From Umbilicaria muhlenbergii (Eukaryota; Ascomycota; Lecanoromycetes; Umbilicariales; Umbilicariaceae), in assembly GCA_000611775.1 (NCBI GenBank), contig KK106985.1:2258758-2322757 (forward strand): a stretch of DNA of 64,000 nucleotides. The letters are read 5' to 3'. The position numbers and the translations under genes were made by a program. The notes under the pieces are model-generated. The model did not search any database. It saw nothing but the letters and a program-made list of their open reading frames with translations, and was not told the DNA's origin. This document shows, piece by piece, positions 35,223 through 48,500 of this stretch (its first letter is position 1; every line of letters starts with the position of its first letter).

Positions 35223-35863
35223 TTGTGACAGATATGACATTGTCTTGTTGTAATCTTTATCATACTGAGCATCTTAATTGTAATTCATTACAGCTTGCTT
35301 CTTCTTGAGCAGATAAACTTCACATTGTTGATGTTTTAATAAAACTGTCATCTTCAGTGTTTATCATATCAGTAGTATTCATTGTGATAGATATAACATT
35401 CTCTTATTATAACTTTCTGTCATACTGAGTGTTTTAACTGCAGCATCATTACAGCAAGTGTGTATAATTTCTCTTATACTGACTTATAATCCTGACTTTT
35501 TAAGTGAAAGGATTGTTGCATTATTTCAGCAGCAGTCAAGGTATTAACAGTCTTTAACAGTTCATAATCAAGTCATTTTGATAAATCATTAATAAAGTTC
35601 TTCTTGCTCTCTTGATAAATGACTTTAAAGTCATATTTAATGAGCTTTTCAGCTCACTTGAGCTGCCTTTATGTGAGGTTTGAGGTAATCATAAATTAAA
35701 CAAGATTTATGTGATCAGTTAATATGATGATCAGGTGCCTAGCGCTTCAACAGTAATGATATTAATGATACATAACTTTCATGATGACAAGAAGCTCTTG
35801 CTCACTTGTATTATATTAAGTCTCAGTATTTAGCAGCTTCTTACTGTAATAAGTAATTAATAA

Positions 35864-36043
35864 TCAGTGCAATTGATCATTAATTTTAAAGTATTGCATT
35901 AAAATTTTATTAATTGTGAATTCAGAGGCGTCTGTTTTAACTCTCATGAATTTGTTTTCATTGAAGTAATATAATAATGAAACACTTATAAAGGTTTCCT
36001 TCAAAGCATTAAATGCTTTCAATGCAGCTTTTGAAAGTGAAAT
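35864..36043 (-). pseudogene. Element F RNase H relic
   Basis: Open for 60 codons: LSKAALKAFNALKETFISV, LLYYFNENKFMRVKTDASEFTINKILMQ. This is the connection and the first catalytic Asp block of a Gypsy RNase H. It is cut at 36043 by B-plus. Confidence 0.82.
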
Positions 36044-36270
36044 TGTCATGAGTTAATGACAATTTAAGACTTATGTAAAATATGTGCTCTGCAAGTGACT
36101 TAACAGTGTTAATGAATTATTTAAAAACTCTGCACTGCTTAATCTTCCTTCATTCCTTAGTTATTAATTTTATATAATTAGAATTATATAATCTTTATAC
36201 ATTTATATCTCATACTGTCACATACTCTGACTATACTTTCCTTTTTAGTAAGAGATGTTATAATCTCACA
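36044..36270 (+). repeat. 5' LTR of B-plus
   Basis: Begins with the near-palindrome TGTCATGAGTTAATGACA and ends GTTATAATCTCACA. 227 bp. The other LTRs of this family are at 62048-62274, 43940-44167 and 50546-50773, and a relic is at 30507. Confidence 0.9.
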
Positions 36271-36322
36271 GTTTTAATAACTTTACCTTTAAAAAAGTGA
36301 TGACCTGAGATAAGATGCAAAC

Positions 36323-36496
36323 TGTTATGATCATATTATGACTTCACTGCTGTATTATTAATATATTAACTTTTTTAATCATCTGTTTAAGTCATTGCCT
36401 GTTTAGGTCTAGCTTAGTTTAACTCATATATAACAGGTTTTTACATCACTAGAAGAATTCAACCTTCTTATAATATAAATCAGAACATGTTCAACA
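36323..36496 (+). repeat. 5' LTR of element D
   Basis: 174 bp, TGTTATGATCATATT ... ATGTTCAACA. The leader follows with ATTTGATAACAAC. Confidence 0.9.
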
Positions 36497-36839
36497 ATTT
36501 GATAACAACATTAATTTAAACATTATAAACTGCTTAATCAAATCAGGCCTCCTTGTATCATTTAATATGAATGAGTCAATTAACTTTTCACAAGCATCAG
36601 TTCTTTCTTGAACAAATCATGACATTATCAGCTGCTCATTCATCATCAAGCAGCTCATTTATCCGCAACTTGACAGCTCACTCAAAAATAAGATTTTAGT
36701 TAATAGTACTTTATGCGCTCAGAGCACTCTCTGAGCAGTAAATGAGCTCATACAAATCTTACACTTTAAATAACTATTATACCTTCATGAATAATAAAAA
36801 ACTTTTTATTGAAAAGTTTTAGATCTCTTTATTCTGTAC

Positions 36840-37250
36840 ACTTTACAAACTAAAGATTTCTTCATAAGTTTAAAAAGTTTGAAATCAATGTAACTTTTTA
36901 ACAACAACAGTTATAAATAAACTTTAAGTTATAGAACTGTTTAATAGCTTCTTCTCTACAACTAATAAATTGAAAGTTATATCATAAGTATAAAAGCGCA
37001 ATAGTTATTCAAAGTATGTGACTTTTTTTGAAAGATTTTTCGCTGTTGAAAACTTGAATTAAATATAACTTAACAACAACAGCAGTTATAAAGAAACTTT
37101 TAATTTAACATTAGTAAAGAATACTGTTTTTTATAACTTATGCATTGAAAGTTTCTTCATATCTGTTGAGGTGCAAAAGTTAATAAAGTGTGTAGTTTTT
37201 TAAGTGATGAAAATCTTGAAGTTCTTTAAATATTTAGAACTCAACACTTA
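36840..37250. repeat. Imperfect direct repeat in the element D leader
   Basis: Two units with a period near 172-175 bp. AACAACAACAGTTATAA at about 36900 and AACAACAACAGCAGTTATAA at about 37071 are the clearest anchors. The whole stretch 36497 to about 38300 is non-coding as far as I can see, with several GCGCTC/GAGCGC motifs near 36715 and 37440-37500. Confidence 0.5.
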
Positions 37251-40034
37251 TACAGTGCTTTCAGACTCAACAAATCATGATTTTTTATTGCAGAAAAGTG
37301 AATTTTAGCAAAAGTTTACTTATTATAAGTTTTACTGTTATTATAACACTGTGTGTGTACTTGTTTAAACAATTGTTTTAATAATTGTTTTTTTATCACA
37401 AAATTTTGATGTTCTGCTCAAGATTTAAGGTTGAGCTCAAAGCGCTCAGAAGGTGCTAAGAGCGGCTGTTAGCTGAGACATGAGATCAGAAGCTCAGAGC
37501 GCTCAAAGTGTTAAAAACTAACTCAGAGTTAACTTGCTAAATTGCTGATGTCATTAATCAACTGTTCACCTCTCATTAACTGTCATTTATATAATAATTT
37601 CCTCAAGTCATTAAGCTTCCTGTTGACTTAAATTGTTTATATCAGCAATCAAACTGTCTGTATTAACATCACAGTCAGCTTGACTTCTTCTTTTTAGAAA
37701 TGACAGGCCTCTCAAATTATTGAGCTTCTTATTAAATTGAAGTTATTGATAACTAAGAGCTTCTGCTTCAGTTCATGATTTTTTCATAATTAAATTAACT
37801 TCTTTATCTTCTTTCTTGAGCTGACAGGCTTTTACAACTTCAGTGAATGACATTATATTATCTCTTGCTTATCAGGCTCAGGAATTCTTCAGTTTAAAAC
37901 ATTTTTAAATTCAGAAGATCACTTCTTTTCAGAAGTAAATCATAACTTAATACTTTCAGAACACAGTTGAATCAGGGCAGAGTTATTAATTAAGTTATTA
38001 AACTTAATTAAAGTTTAAAGAGTTTATCATTTAATTAAAAAAGTGAGCAACTGACCTTCTTAAACTTCAGCAAGATTTAAATCAACTTATTATAATTATT
38101 CAATCTTCCCCTCCTGTGAACAATACTCATGATTCAATCACTTTCAATACAGAACAAAACCTGAGCTCTTTTTTTCATTAAACTTCCTCTCAGCCTTCCC
38201 TATTTATGATGACAGAACATCAACAATCACAGTTAAATCATGACTTTATCAATGAGTAATGACAGAAGCTCATTAACATCATAACTTAAATAATTACTGC
38301 TGTCTTAACTGCTTAATAATCAGCTCTTCAGGAGCAAGACTCTGCTGAATTATAAAAAAATTAAGATTCATCAGGTGAGTCAAGTACAGCTGAAGAAATT
38401 AATGAACATATTATCTTTTAAGTGAAAAATATCAGCTACTTTGACTCACAAGTCAACTCTACTGAGAATGTCATTGTTAAAGACTGAGACATGATCTATC
38501 AGAACATCTTTTCCTTTATGAATCAAGTTTAAGTTAAAGCAATCATGATTGAATCAGAGTTAATTCATCAAAACCTTGATTTTTGCCTTTTAAGACAAGT
38601 GAATAAGTGATACATTAAAAACTTTTTCACATTCAATGATTGAGGCTACATCTCAACATCAATGAAGCTGAAGAATGATGCAAGGCACTTAAATTACACT
38701 TTTAAGATTCTTTTAATAAATCATTAATCATGCTTAAAATCACCTGATATACAGTGAATGATGCATGAAAAAATCATAAGCCTGCCTCTTATGTTCAATC
38801 TATTATTGTTAATAAATGAAATGTCAGCATCATTTTTACTGACTATACTTAAATCCTTTTAACTTATGAACATATGAATAATAAACTTCATCTCACTCTC
38901 TCTGAATCAACGCCTCAGACTACAGTGATTAAGTTCATTAAATAACTGAACTTGAAGAAGCACGCCTGATTCAAGATTTATGAATGAAATCATGATCATA
39001 CTGTTATGCATCAGTGTGACTGAGAACATGATAATTAAGATTCTCAATTAAATGAAAATCAGAATAATCAGTATGATGACTTTCATTTTAATTTTTTTAA
39101 TTAAGTTTAATATCAGTTTTTTTATTAATCTTCTTATTATCAGTCTCTCTTTTCTACTTCAGATTATTCTGATCAAATCACTTATTAAGGTTTTTCTTCT
39201 TTTATTTCTCATTTAAAGTTATTTAATTAAAATCAGCAGTCCTCTTCTTTTATTTCTCATTCAATGTTGTTCATCTTGAATCAGCAGTTTAACATCTATC
39301 AGCAGTGACTTACTGATATCATATTAATTTCACTGCAGGTTTTAAACAACAATCAATGTCAACCTCTGCAGCTTATGCAAGGAAACATAAATTTAAATCT
39401 GAATTAATATCATGAGTTTTATTAAAATTGAATTGAAGCGCTCTACAATCAGCAAAGCAGAGGAAAATATCAGCTTAGTTACTCTCAACAGTTAAAAGTA
39501 TACTATGATGAGATCACAGATCTGTACAATCACTTTAAAGAATACAAAAACAACTACTATATCAATGATCAGTTTGAGCAGGAAGATGACTGAGTTAATT
39601 ACATCATTAATAAAGATTGAGCTTTTTATGAGGCAAACAGAGAAGCTCTGAAAGTCAGTGAAAATGTTGATATCAATCATGTTATAAAGTAAGCTTTTTA
39701 TCACTGTTGTTGTTGTTCAGAGTCTTTCAGTTCAAATAATTTCTTGCACAAGCACATCAGATTTAGTCATAATCCTGATATTATTAAAGAAGCATGAAAC
39801 TTGATCTTTAAGTTAATTTATTCTACAGCTCTGAATGAAAAGTTAGTTCAATTGAACATCATGAACATTTCAGTCAAAGGCTATAAATTCTGAGGATGAC
39901 GCTATGTCACAGTGCAAGCAAGACTCTCTCAGGATGATCAGATCAACTTCATGTGCTTAAATATTAATTATATCATCAGCTTGATCAACTGAGACTTTTT
40001 TAAGAAGTATGTTCTCATCACAGAAGTTAAGAAG

Positions 40035-42277
40035 ATGATCTCTTTAATAAAAGTTCAAGATTTAAACTCAAGCTCACATGCAGTTGAAGATTATGTGAAA
40101 TTAAACCTCTTCTTCTCAGCTGATCATGATAGAACTGTGGTCATACATCATGAGATTTATGTCATTAATGACTTAAAGATGAACATACTCATCAGAACTG
40201 ATATTCTAGTCTTAAAGCAAATTAACATACTTTTATCTCAGTGAAAAGCAGTCATAGAGAGCTGTGAAAACACTGAATTAAAGGTTAATGTCATCACTTT
40301 ATTTAATTAAATCAACCACCTTTTAATGTTGAATAATCAGATCATCATATCAGCTTATGAGTTAATCATCATTTAAATCAAACTTTTACAGAGATTACTC
40401 ACTGATCAGGATCTCCTCTTTGAGTCAGATTACAACCTCATTGAAATCTACACTTTAATAGTGAATCATCAGCTTTTTAGCATCAAGGTCTGAAACAATT
40501 TAGACAAAGTCATGATCTTATCATGACATACTTATTTGAGTTGAATCATTAAATATAAGGTTGACAGCTGCTTCTCAATCAGCTCTGATTTACTTTAAGC
40601 AAGCTTTAAGCTTATTAATTGAATTAAATTAATCTTTTGAACTTTACTGATCACATCAACAGCTTATCATATTACTTCTGATATAATTCCTGAGTGAGAA
40701 TGAACAACAATGAATGATATTATCATATATGATAAATCATCTGAGGTATTAATGAGCATTAAGCAAGTCTCTGTGAAGTATTCTTAATTATGAGAGAATT
40801 AAAAAAATGTTGTGAACATCCTGAAGAAGCAATGAATGAAAATACTGTTATTAAAGAACTGAAAGAAGCTTTACAAGCCTGATTAAGTAAAAGTTTACTC
40901 ATTTAAATCAAAAGATCATGAGATTGTGAATGATTTTTTCAACAAACTTCATAATCAAGAATGAATAAAATGAATCAATCAAGTCACTCTGTTTATCTAC
41001 TCATGCTTCATTGTCTGAAAAGACACTTATAAGCAAAAAAGGTTGTGTTGTAGTTGATATTTAAGCTTTAAATCAAATAATCATGCCTGATGCTTATTCA
41101 GTCTCTAGTCAGGCAGATATTCTCACTGCAGTATAAGAAGCAAACTTCATATTAATAATGAACTGCACCTTCTTCTTTTATCAATGATGAGTTAAATCAC
41201 AGGATCATCATAAACTCACAGTCTCTTCTCATCAAAGTTAAGAAACATTCAAAGTGACTGTCATGAAATATAAAAACTCATCAGCTTATGTACAACAAAT
41301 GATTAATTACATATTATGATCACATCATGATTTCTTCAGGGCATATGTGAATGACATTGTTATTTATATCAAAATGAAGTTCTTAAATGAACACTTAATA
41401 CATCTAGATCAGGTTTTCAAATCTTTTATGAAGAAAAAAATATGTTTTTTCTTAAGAAAGTCTTTTCTCAGCTACCTCACAATTCAGCTTTTTAATTAAT
41501 GTGTTGATGCTCTAAAACTCACTATTGCTGAAGATAAACTCATCATCATAATTAATATTAAGTTCCTCAGAATGCTCTTCACTCTTGAGAAGTACTTAAA
41601 TATGACAAGCTATCTGAGGCAATACATATTTTATTACACTGTCATTATAAAGTTTTTACAAGAGAGAAAAATGAGGTTAAATCACAACCTGCAGAAGTTA
41701 TGAGTTAAATGAAAGTCAATGAATGAAAAAAATGTTGAAGGCAACACCTGCAAAGTTATGATTAATAAAATTATTATTGAGAAGCTTACCTCCTCTGAGT
41801 TTAACAACTTTCATCACTTACAAAGCTTGTTTTCAAGACTCATTATACTCATTTATTATGACCTGAAACATCAGCTTTACACTGACATGAATGCCTCAAA
41901 AGAATTTAGCTTCAGAGCACACATTTATCATATGAAGGAAAGTCATCACATGAAGAAAGATCATGATATCATCATGATCATTAATTAAAAAAGCATGAAA
42001 TTAATACTTTTTCTTAACAAGACTCTGATCAACACTGAGATCTGTTACTGATCAACTGAGCTTGAAGTCATTAACTTCATATGATTAGTTCAGAAGATCT
42101 GTCACATGCTGAAGTTTACAGAAAAACTTATTATCATTTATATTAATCACTTCATCACCTTAAGCATTGTCTGACAGTTCAGCTTGACCTCAACTATCTT
42201 CATTAATAAACTGAATTTATGATTAATCTGTGTCAGTGAATATCTACAACAGTTTTGCCTCAATATTTAACATAAAG
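40035..42277 (+). pseudogene. Element D protease, RT and start of RNase H
   Basis: Protease region 40035-40244 is open (DLNSSSHAVEDYVKLNLFF, VIHHEIYVINDLKMNILI). RT reads KKGCVVVDI*ALNQI, MPDAYSVSSQADILTAV, KLTVSSHQS*ETFKVTVM and the catalytic YVNDIVIYI (41344 on), first Asp changed to Asn. RNase H starts at HQLYTDMNASKEFSF (about 41868). The sequence type is common in ascomycete Gypsy elements. It is cut at 42277 by E. Confidence 0.85.
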
Positions 42278-42530
42278 TGTCAGGTTTACACCTGAACATT
42301 AAACTGAACTGAACAATCAAATGATGTACTGAACTGAATGACTGAACAGGTTAGCGCTGAATGACTGAATGAGTTAACAGCAATTAAATTAATGAGTTTA
42401 ACATGCATATAAAGATTTTAATCTTTATGCTCTTTCTTTCTTTTGCTTCTTAGACTAGAATTCTTCTCTGTAGCTAAATGTCAATCAGTTAAAACACATG
42501 CATTAATTCATAATTTGCATAATCTTAACA
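42278..42530 (+). repeat. 5' LTR of element E
   Basis: 253 bp, TGTCAGGTTTACAC ... AATCTTAACA. It contains GAACTGAATGACTGAACAGG-type short repeats. Confidence 0.9.
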
Positions 42531-42589
42531 TTATTTTAATCTCTTTTTTTATTTCCTGTCATGAGGCATCCTGAATGAATTCTGAATTA

Positions 42590-43939
42590 AATTGAAATTG
42601 AACCAGAATCAGAATTAAAATCAGAATTAAAAATCAATCATGATGATCAGAGAAACTGATAACATAGTTTACTCATGAATCAGAGAGTCTTTGTTGACTT
42701 TTATAAATGATGAATAATTCATCTTGAATGAAAACTTGATTAATCAGATCTTAACAGCCTTAACTGCAGAGACTTTAATTAATCTTTTATAAAAACATCT
42801 CTCTGAAGCAATGACTGCTCTTTAATAATTGATCACTGATCATGAGCAGTCCCTGAATGAAATCAACACTGTTATAAAGGCACAAGAAGAACTACAAGTG
42901 AATTATGAAAAAATAAAAGACAAGAACAGAGAACTGAAGAAGAAAGTCATTAAATAAATTAATGTAATAACATATCTTAAATAATGAATCATGATCATCT
43001 TCACAAGCACCCCTTGACCTGATTTCCCTCAACTCACAGTTGAAAGATTATTCAGCTTCAGATTATTAAAGCTCTCTGATTCACTGATGTTCTTCAGTGA
43101 CTGTTTGAAATATGATGAATGAGTAGTGAAGATCAGAAACTACTTACTAACAATAAATGAATAATACTTCATCAAACAGATGAAAATAACATACATGAAA
43201 ACAAGAGTTGAAGGTGACTCAATTAAACACATAAGATTTTAAATGAATTCAGCATCTTGAACAGCTTATTTAAATATTATTAAACTGCTAAAACATTTGA
43301 CCTGAATTTACAGAGACTCAGATCAAAAATATATCATCATTAATGAATTTTATAAACTTTATTAAGAATTCAAAGACTTCTCATCCTTCTGAGCTGATTT
43401 TCAGTGATATGTTACTGAATTGAATGAGTTTTTTAATTTATACTGAATAGGAGAACTTCTGAACAAGGTGAACAACATCATTCAATAATAATTAAACATT
43501 AATGATGACAGACCTGAAGACCTTTATGAACTCATTAAACACTGTCAGTGAATCAATCAGACTTTATGACTGCTTGATGTAAAAAAGATTATTAAATTGA
43601 ATTAAATACTCTTCTTCACAAGTTAAACTCATACAAGAATTGAACATTTTATTAAAATCTTAAAATTAATTACCTGAATGATCACTGAGTCAGTTCCCTG
43701 AATATTGAACTGAACATCACACTCAGACGCTGCCAAAGAACAATAAATGAAGAAAGAACATTATTTTAAATGTAATGAACAGAAACACCTTGTCTTAAAT
43801 TATTTAAATAAGAACAAAATGAAAGAGACTTCAGTATTAAGATGTGTGTAATGAATCATATTCAATTCTGATTCTGATTTTGAATTAAATTCAGGAAAAG
43901 GTGTTCCTCTATTAAAGTCATGATAAAGAACAATGATAA
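42590..43939 (+). pseudogene. Element E gag relic
   Basis: Highly charged N-terminal part (ELEIEPESELKSELKINHDD, about 42590-42650), a helical middle with KAQEELQVNYEKIKDKNREL (about 42880), and a zinc knuckle at about 43760-43803 (HYFKCNEQKHLVLNY, first and last Cys now Tyr). Cut at 43939 by B-minus. Confidence 0.75.
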
Positions 43940-44167
43940 TGTCAGATTATAACATCTCTTACTAAAAAGGAAAGTATAGTTGAGGTATGTGACAGCATGA
44001 GATATAAATGTATAAAAGTTATATGATCTTAACTATATAAAACTAATAACTAAGGAATGAAGGTGAGATTGAGCAGTGCAGAGTTTTCATGTGATTCATT
44101 AACACTGTCAAGTTACTTGTAGGGCGCATGCTTTACATGAGTCTTAAATTGTCATTAACTCATGACA
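43940..44167 (-). repeat. 3' LTR of B-minus
   Basis: 228 bp, reads TGTCAGATTATAACATC ... TTAACTCATGACA on the plus strand. Identical length to its partner at 50546-50773. Confidence 0.93.
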
Positions 44168-44663
44168 ATTGTCTCCCTCTTATGCAGCAGCCCTTCAGCG
44201 CAGAAAGATGAGTGACTGATAGAAGACTCAGTTAACAGTTGAATCAATGATGTGATGTCAACACTGATTAAATGAGATGATAATGAGATGAACTTGTCAC
44301 ATGACAGTGAAAACCCTGAGGAGTGAAGAGATGACAGTGAAGTCATGACAGCATCAGCATGACAGCATTATGATAATGTAATTAAGACCTCAGGTGATGA
44401 TATCACAATAAGAGCTTCAAAATATAAATACTGTTAACTCCTCAGCCTTCTGTCATCAACTTTTGTCAGAGCAGTGACTCATCACTGTAACATCATCAAC
44501 ACATGCTCAAAATGCATCATTTACATCACTGCAACATCAGTCATCATGCCTGTAAGTCAGAGAAACAGGCTCTGCACATGCATGATTAATGCATGACATC
44601 ATATAATGCTCACTCATTGTCAAGTGCTCTGCAGGCCCTCATGCACACCTCATTAAATCATTT

Positions 44664-45290
44664 TGCCTCTGATGCAGTCACCATTTCACTGAAGATATCA
44701 TGCAGGTTTGTGATACTCATGTGAATGTTAAATGCATGTACTATGCAAATCTTCATAAAGCTTATTTTTTAATAAGTTTAACATGCTCATCTGTTGTACC
44801 TCATTAATGATTCAAGGTCCTCACGCGGTTCACCTGCAAGATAAACACATTAATTCACTTAATTAATAAAATTAATATCAACACTCCTTCACCTGCCCTT
44901 CTGACCGCCCTCAAGGTGCATCAAAAGTGTTATAATAAGAAGATTACAGCACATCTTTATGTTGTCAGCTGTCATCAGAAGCTGTTGAAATTAAAGTTTA
45001 CTGTTAAGGTCAATCTCCTGCTTCTTGAGCAGATCAAATGCATCAACAATGCATTTAAAGGTATCTTGAATATCATGTGATATTCAATTTAATCCCCTTC
45101 TCTTCACCTTTGACATGATGATTATGAACAGTTAATGTGCATCTTATTTTAAAAGCATTTGCCTGTCATTGTTGATGACAATGATGATGATGATGATGAA
45201 GATTTCTCTTCTTTTGAGTCAGAGGGGTCAGAGGAACTGAAGAAGAGTGATGAAGATGAGAAGAAGAATGATGATGATGAAGATGAGTAA
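44664..45290 (+). pseudogene. Antisense ORF of B-minus: six-Cys cluster and acidic tail
   Basis: One plus-strand frame of 208 codons ends at TAA 45288-45290, opposite to pol. Seven in-frame stops are of the decay type. It starts further left at a point I cannot fix. From 44664 the pattern is C-x2-C-x11-C-x7-C-x2-Y-x6-Y (VCDTHVNVKCMYYANLHKAY). The sister copy at 61449-61550 has Cys at both Tyr sites. A basic, helix-like middle follows (ALLTALKVHQKCYNKKITAH, LLLLEQIKCINNAFKGIL). The end is strongly acidic (VIVDDNDDDDDEDF, KKNDDDEDE). The cluster resembles Zn(II)2Cys6 but has a longer first spacer. Function unknown. Confidence 0.65.
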
Positions 45291-45539
45291 ATAATGTTTT
45301 GTCAGCATTTTGCTGATCTTGTATAATAATTTCTTTTTCAGCCTGCTCTGATCTGCTGTCACAGCAGTAATAATATTATGCTTTTCTTGTGCTTTGCTGA
45401 TGATTCATCTTCTTTAGTGAACTCATCACTCTTGACTCTTGCTGTAAATCACTTATAAGGCCTTGATAAAACCTGTAAAACCTCTTGAGGAAAATCAGGA
45501 AAGAGTGTTTTTATAACATCAATTAAATCTTTTTAAATC

Positions 45540-48500
45540 ACTTCCTTCTACACTCATTTAATTCATTGTTGAAGACTGTTCATATTTCCTGCACACCTTT
45601 TAAGTTCTTCTTTAACACTCATTAATCATATTCTTCTGATCAACCCTTTCATCTCACTTTGTACAAGATTTCATTCCTGAATTTCTGATGATTTAAAATC
45701 TCTTCAACTTTGTATTCTTCTTCATCATCAATTAGCTTTGAAGGTGACAGCAATGATTTAAAGTCATCATCAGCTCTGCACTGATATGACTTCAGGTAAA
45801 AGATGTGAAAGACATTATAAATCTGATAAATGAGCAGTAAAGTTAACTTGTAAGCTTGCTTCCTTATTAAGTCTTCAATCTGAAATAATTTAATGAATTT
45901 GTGAAATAATTTCCTGCTTAAGCACTTCTGTCATAAGTTCTTCATGAATAATATTATCAAGTCTCTCACATTATAGATCTTGAGTTTATGTTTGACATCA
46001 TAATATTTTGCTTGAGAATTAATTACATTTTCTCATTGTTGTGACAGCGCTTCCTGTATGTCATGAAATCATTTCACTTAATTTTTAACTGTGAGTACCT
46101 CTTCTTTCCTGAAGTCATCCTCAACTTCAAATCTTACTTCTGAATGATAAGCATACATGACATAAAAAGAGCTGCACTCTATTGATGTCTGCATTTCATT
46201 ATTGTAAGTGAATTCTGTCAGAGGTAAAAGATTCATTCAGTTGTCTTGTTCATCTGAGTAATAACAGTGAAAATAATGTTTTAAGGTTTGATTCTGCTGT
46301 TCTGTCTGTCTGTTCATTTGCAGGTGAAAGGCAGTGCTTAATTGATGCTTCATCCTTAAATAATAGCACATTTCTGATCAGAAAGCACTTGTGAAAACTG
46401 ATTTCTAATCAGAGACAGCCCCTTTTGATACATTGAATCAGCATATTATTTCCTCATAAAACAAGTCAGTCAACTCTGTTATCATAATCATTTTCATGAT
46501 TTGAATATACTGAGTCATTTTCATATACTGATTTATAACAATTAAGATCACATCATACACACAATCTCTGCACTTACTTAACAGCAAGTCAGTGATAAAA
46601 TTCATGATGACTTGCTGTCATGATTCTTCTGACTGAGGCAGCACCTGTAGCTCATCATAGAGATGATGTTTAAGCACTTTCACCCTTTGACAGATGTCAC
46701 ATGATGCAACATAATCTTTAACATCTTGACTCATATCAATTCAATAATATTTGTGATTAATCAATTCAAGAGTTCTTTCTACCCTGAAATGCTCTGTTAA
46801 GGCATCATCATGATGACATTTCAAGATCTCTGCTCTTACAGACTTTTCTTTCAGAATGTATATTTATTCCTCATGAAATAAAAGGCCTTCAGAGTCAACT
46901 CTTCAGAGACTTTCAACTTTAGCCTTGCACTTCACTGATGTATAATCAGTGTTGTGTGTCACTTCTACAAATGAATCATCATTTTGTAAAGTTCAAATCA
47001 AATTCCTTAAAGGTAAACTCAGGCTTTCATCAGCTGTTTCATGAATGACAAGATCTCTTATCATCACATGTGAAATGAGTTGTTTGCAATCAACAGTTTC
47101 AGTGACAGGGTTAAGCTGTTTCACAGTTATGTCACAGTCATCATAAGCAGATGTTTTGCTGTCACTCCTTCAGCATTTTTTCTGAAGTTTAAAATCTTTA
47201 ATTCTGATCATTCTCCTCACTCCTGTGAGCAGCTGCCTCACAATAGAGGCATATTTGAATGAGAATATGTTCACAAGAGTGACTAACTTTCTCTGAAGTG
47301 TTGAGAGTAATTTCTTCATAATTTCACTCATCTTTTCAACATCTCTGTAGTCTGATCACCTTGATGATGCATCAGCAGGGTTGGTCTTTTCAGACTGATG
47401 CAGGATATTGAAATCAAAAGCAGTGAACTTCATTGCTCATCATGCTTGCTTATCATTCAATTCCTTCATGTTCATAAATCCTCATAAATTGTTATGATTG
47501 ATTAATACCTCTATGATATGACAACTGCCTTTGAGATAGTGACGTCAGTGTTTAAACATCATAATAATGACAAGGAGCTCCTGATCATGAGTTTCATATC
47601 AGATCTCTGAAGGAGACAGCTTTTTTGATTAAAATGTAACTGAATATCACTGCCTGTTATTCAACAGCTGAGACAGGATGTCAGTGAGCTCAATAATTGA
47701 TGCATCAGTTTTCACCTGTATTCATAACTTCAGATCAAAGTGAATCAGGATAAGCACTGTCATAAAGACTTCATGAAGGTGATCAAACACTTTCTTTGCA
47801 TCACTTGAGAATTTAAAACACTTAAACTTCTTTTCATCCTTGCTACCTTTCATAAGGTTTGTCAAGGGGGCTGCAACTTGTGAATAGCACTTAATAAAGC
47901 ATCTATAAAAGTTCACAAAGCTCAGGAAGACTTATACTTTCTGAAAAGTTCTTAATACTGATCAATCCTGTATGATGTTCACTCATCATGAATTCATGAC
48001 TACGCCTTCAGTTGTGATAATAAACCCTAGGAATTTCACCTTGATAATGAAGAATTCACACTTCTTAAAGTTCATATAAAGTTGAAATCAACAGAGTCAG
48101 TTTAACACCTGCTTAACATGCTCTCAGTGTTGTGCTGATGATTTTGAGTATATAAGAATGTCATTTAAATAGATAACACAAAAGACATTCACAAGCCCTG
48201 TTAATGCTTGATTGATGTAAGCTTGAAACATAACTGAAGTGTTGATCAATCTGAAAGACATGATCATATACTTAAAGTGATTGTAACACATGTGAAATAT
48301 CATCTTTCACTCATCATCATTCTTTATGCAGATATGATGATAAGCGTCCTTTAAATTCAGCTTCATAAATAGCTTGACTTCATTAAGCTGATTCAACATT
48401 TCACTTATAAGAGGTAACAGGTGCCTGTTCTTGATGATCATCTTATTTAACCTTTAATAATCAACACATAACTGCAGCTTTTTATCTTTCTTTAAAACAA

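Larger units (their letters stand above)
30931..36043 (-). mobile_element. LTR retrotransposon F (Ty3/Gypsy), 3' portion
   Basis: Reverse-oriented element split by B-plus. RNase H lies at 35864-36043 (LSKAALKAFNALKETF, VKTDASEFTI). A 90-bp tandem repeat follows, then integrase at about 33700-34350, with H...H...C-x2-C and the core start. The RT palm is on the other side of B-plus (62275-62880). Left end uncertain. Insertion of B-plus made GAAAT (36039-36043) and GAAAA (62275-62279), a one-mismatch duplication. Confidence 0.78.
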
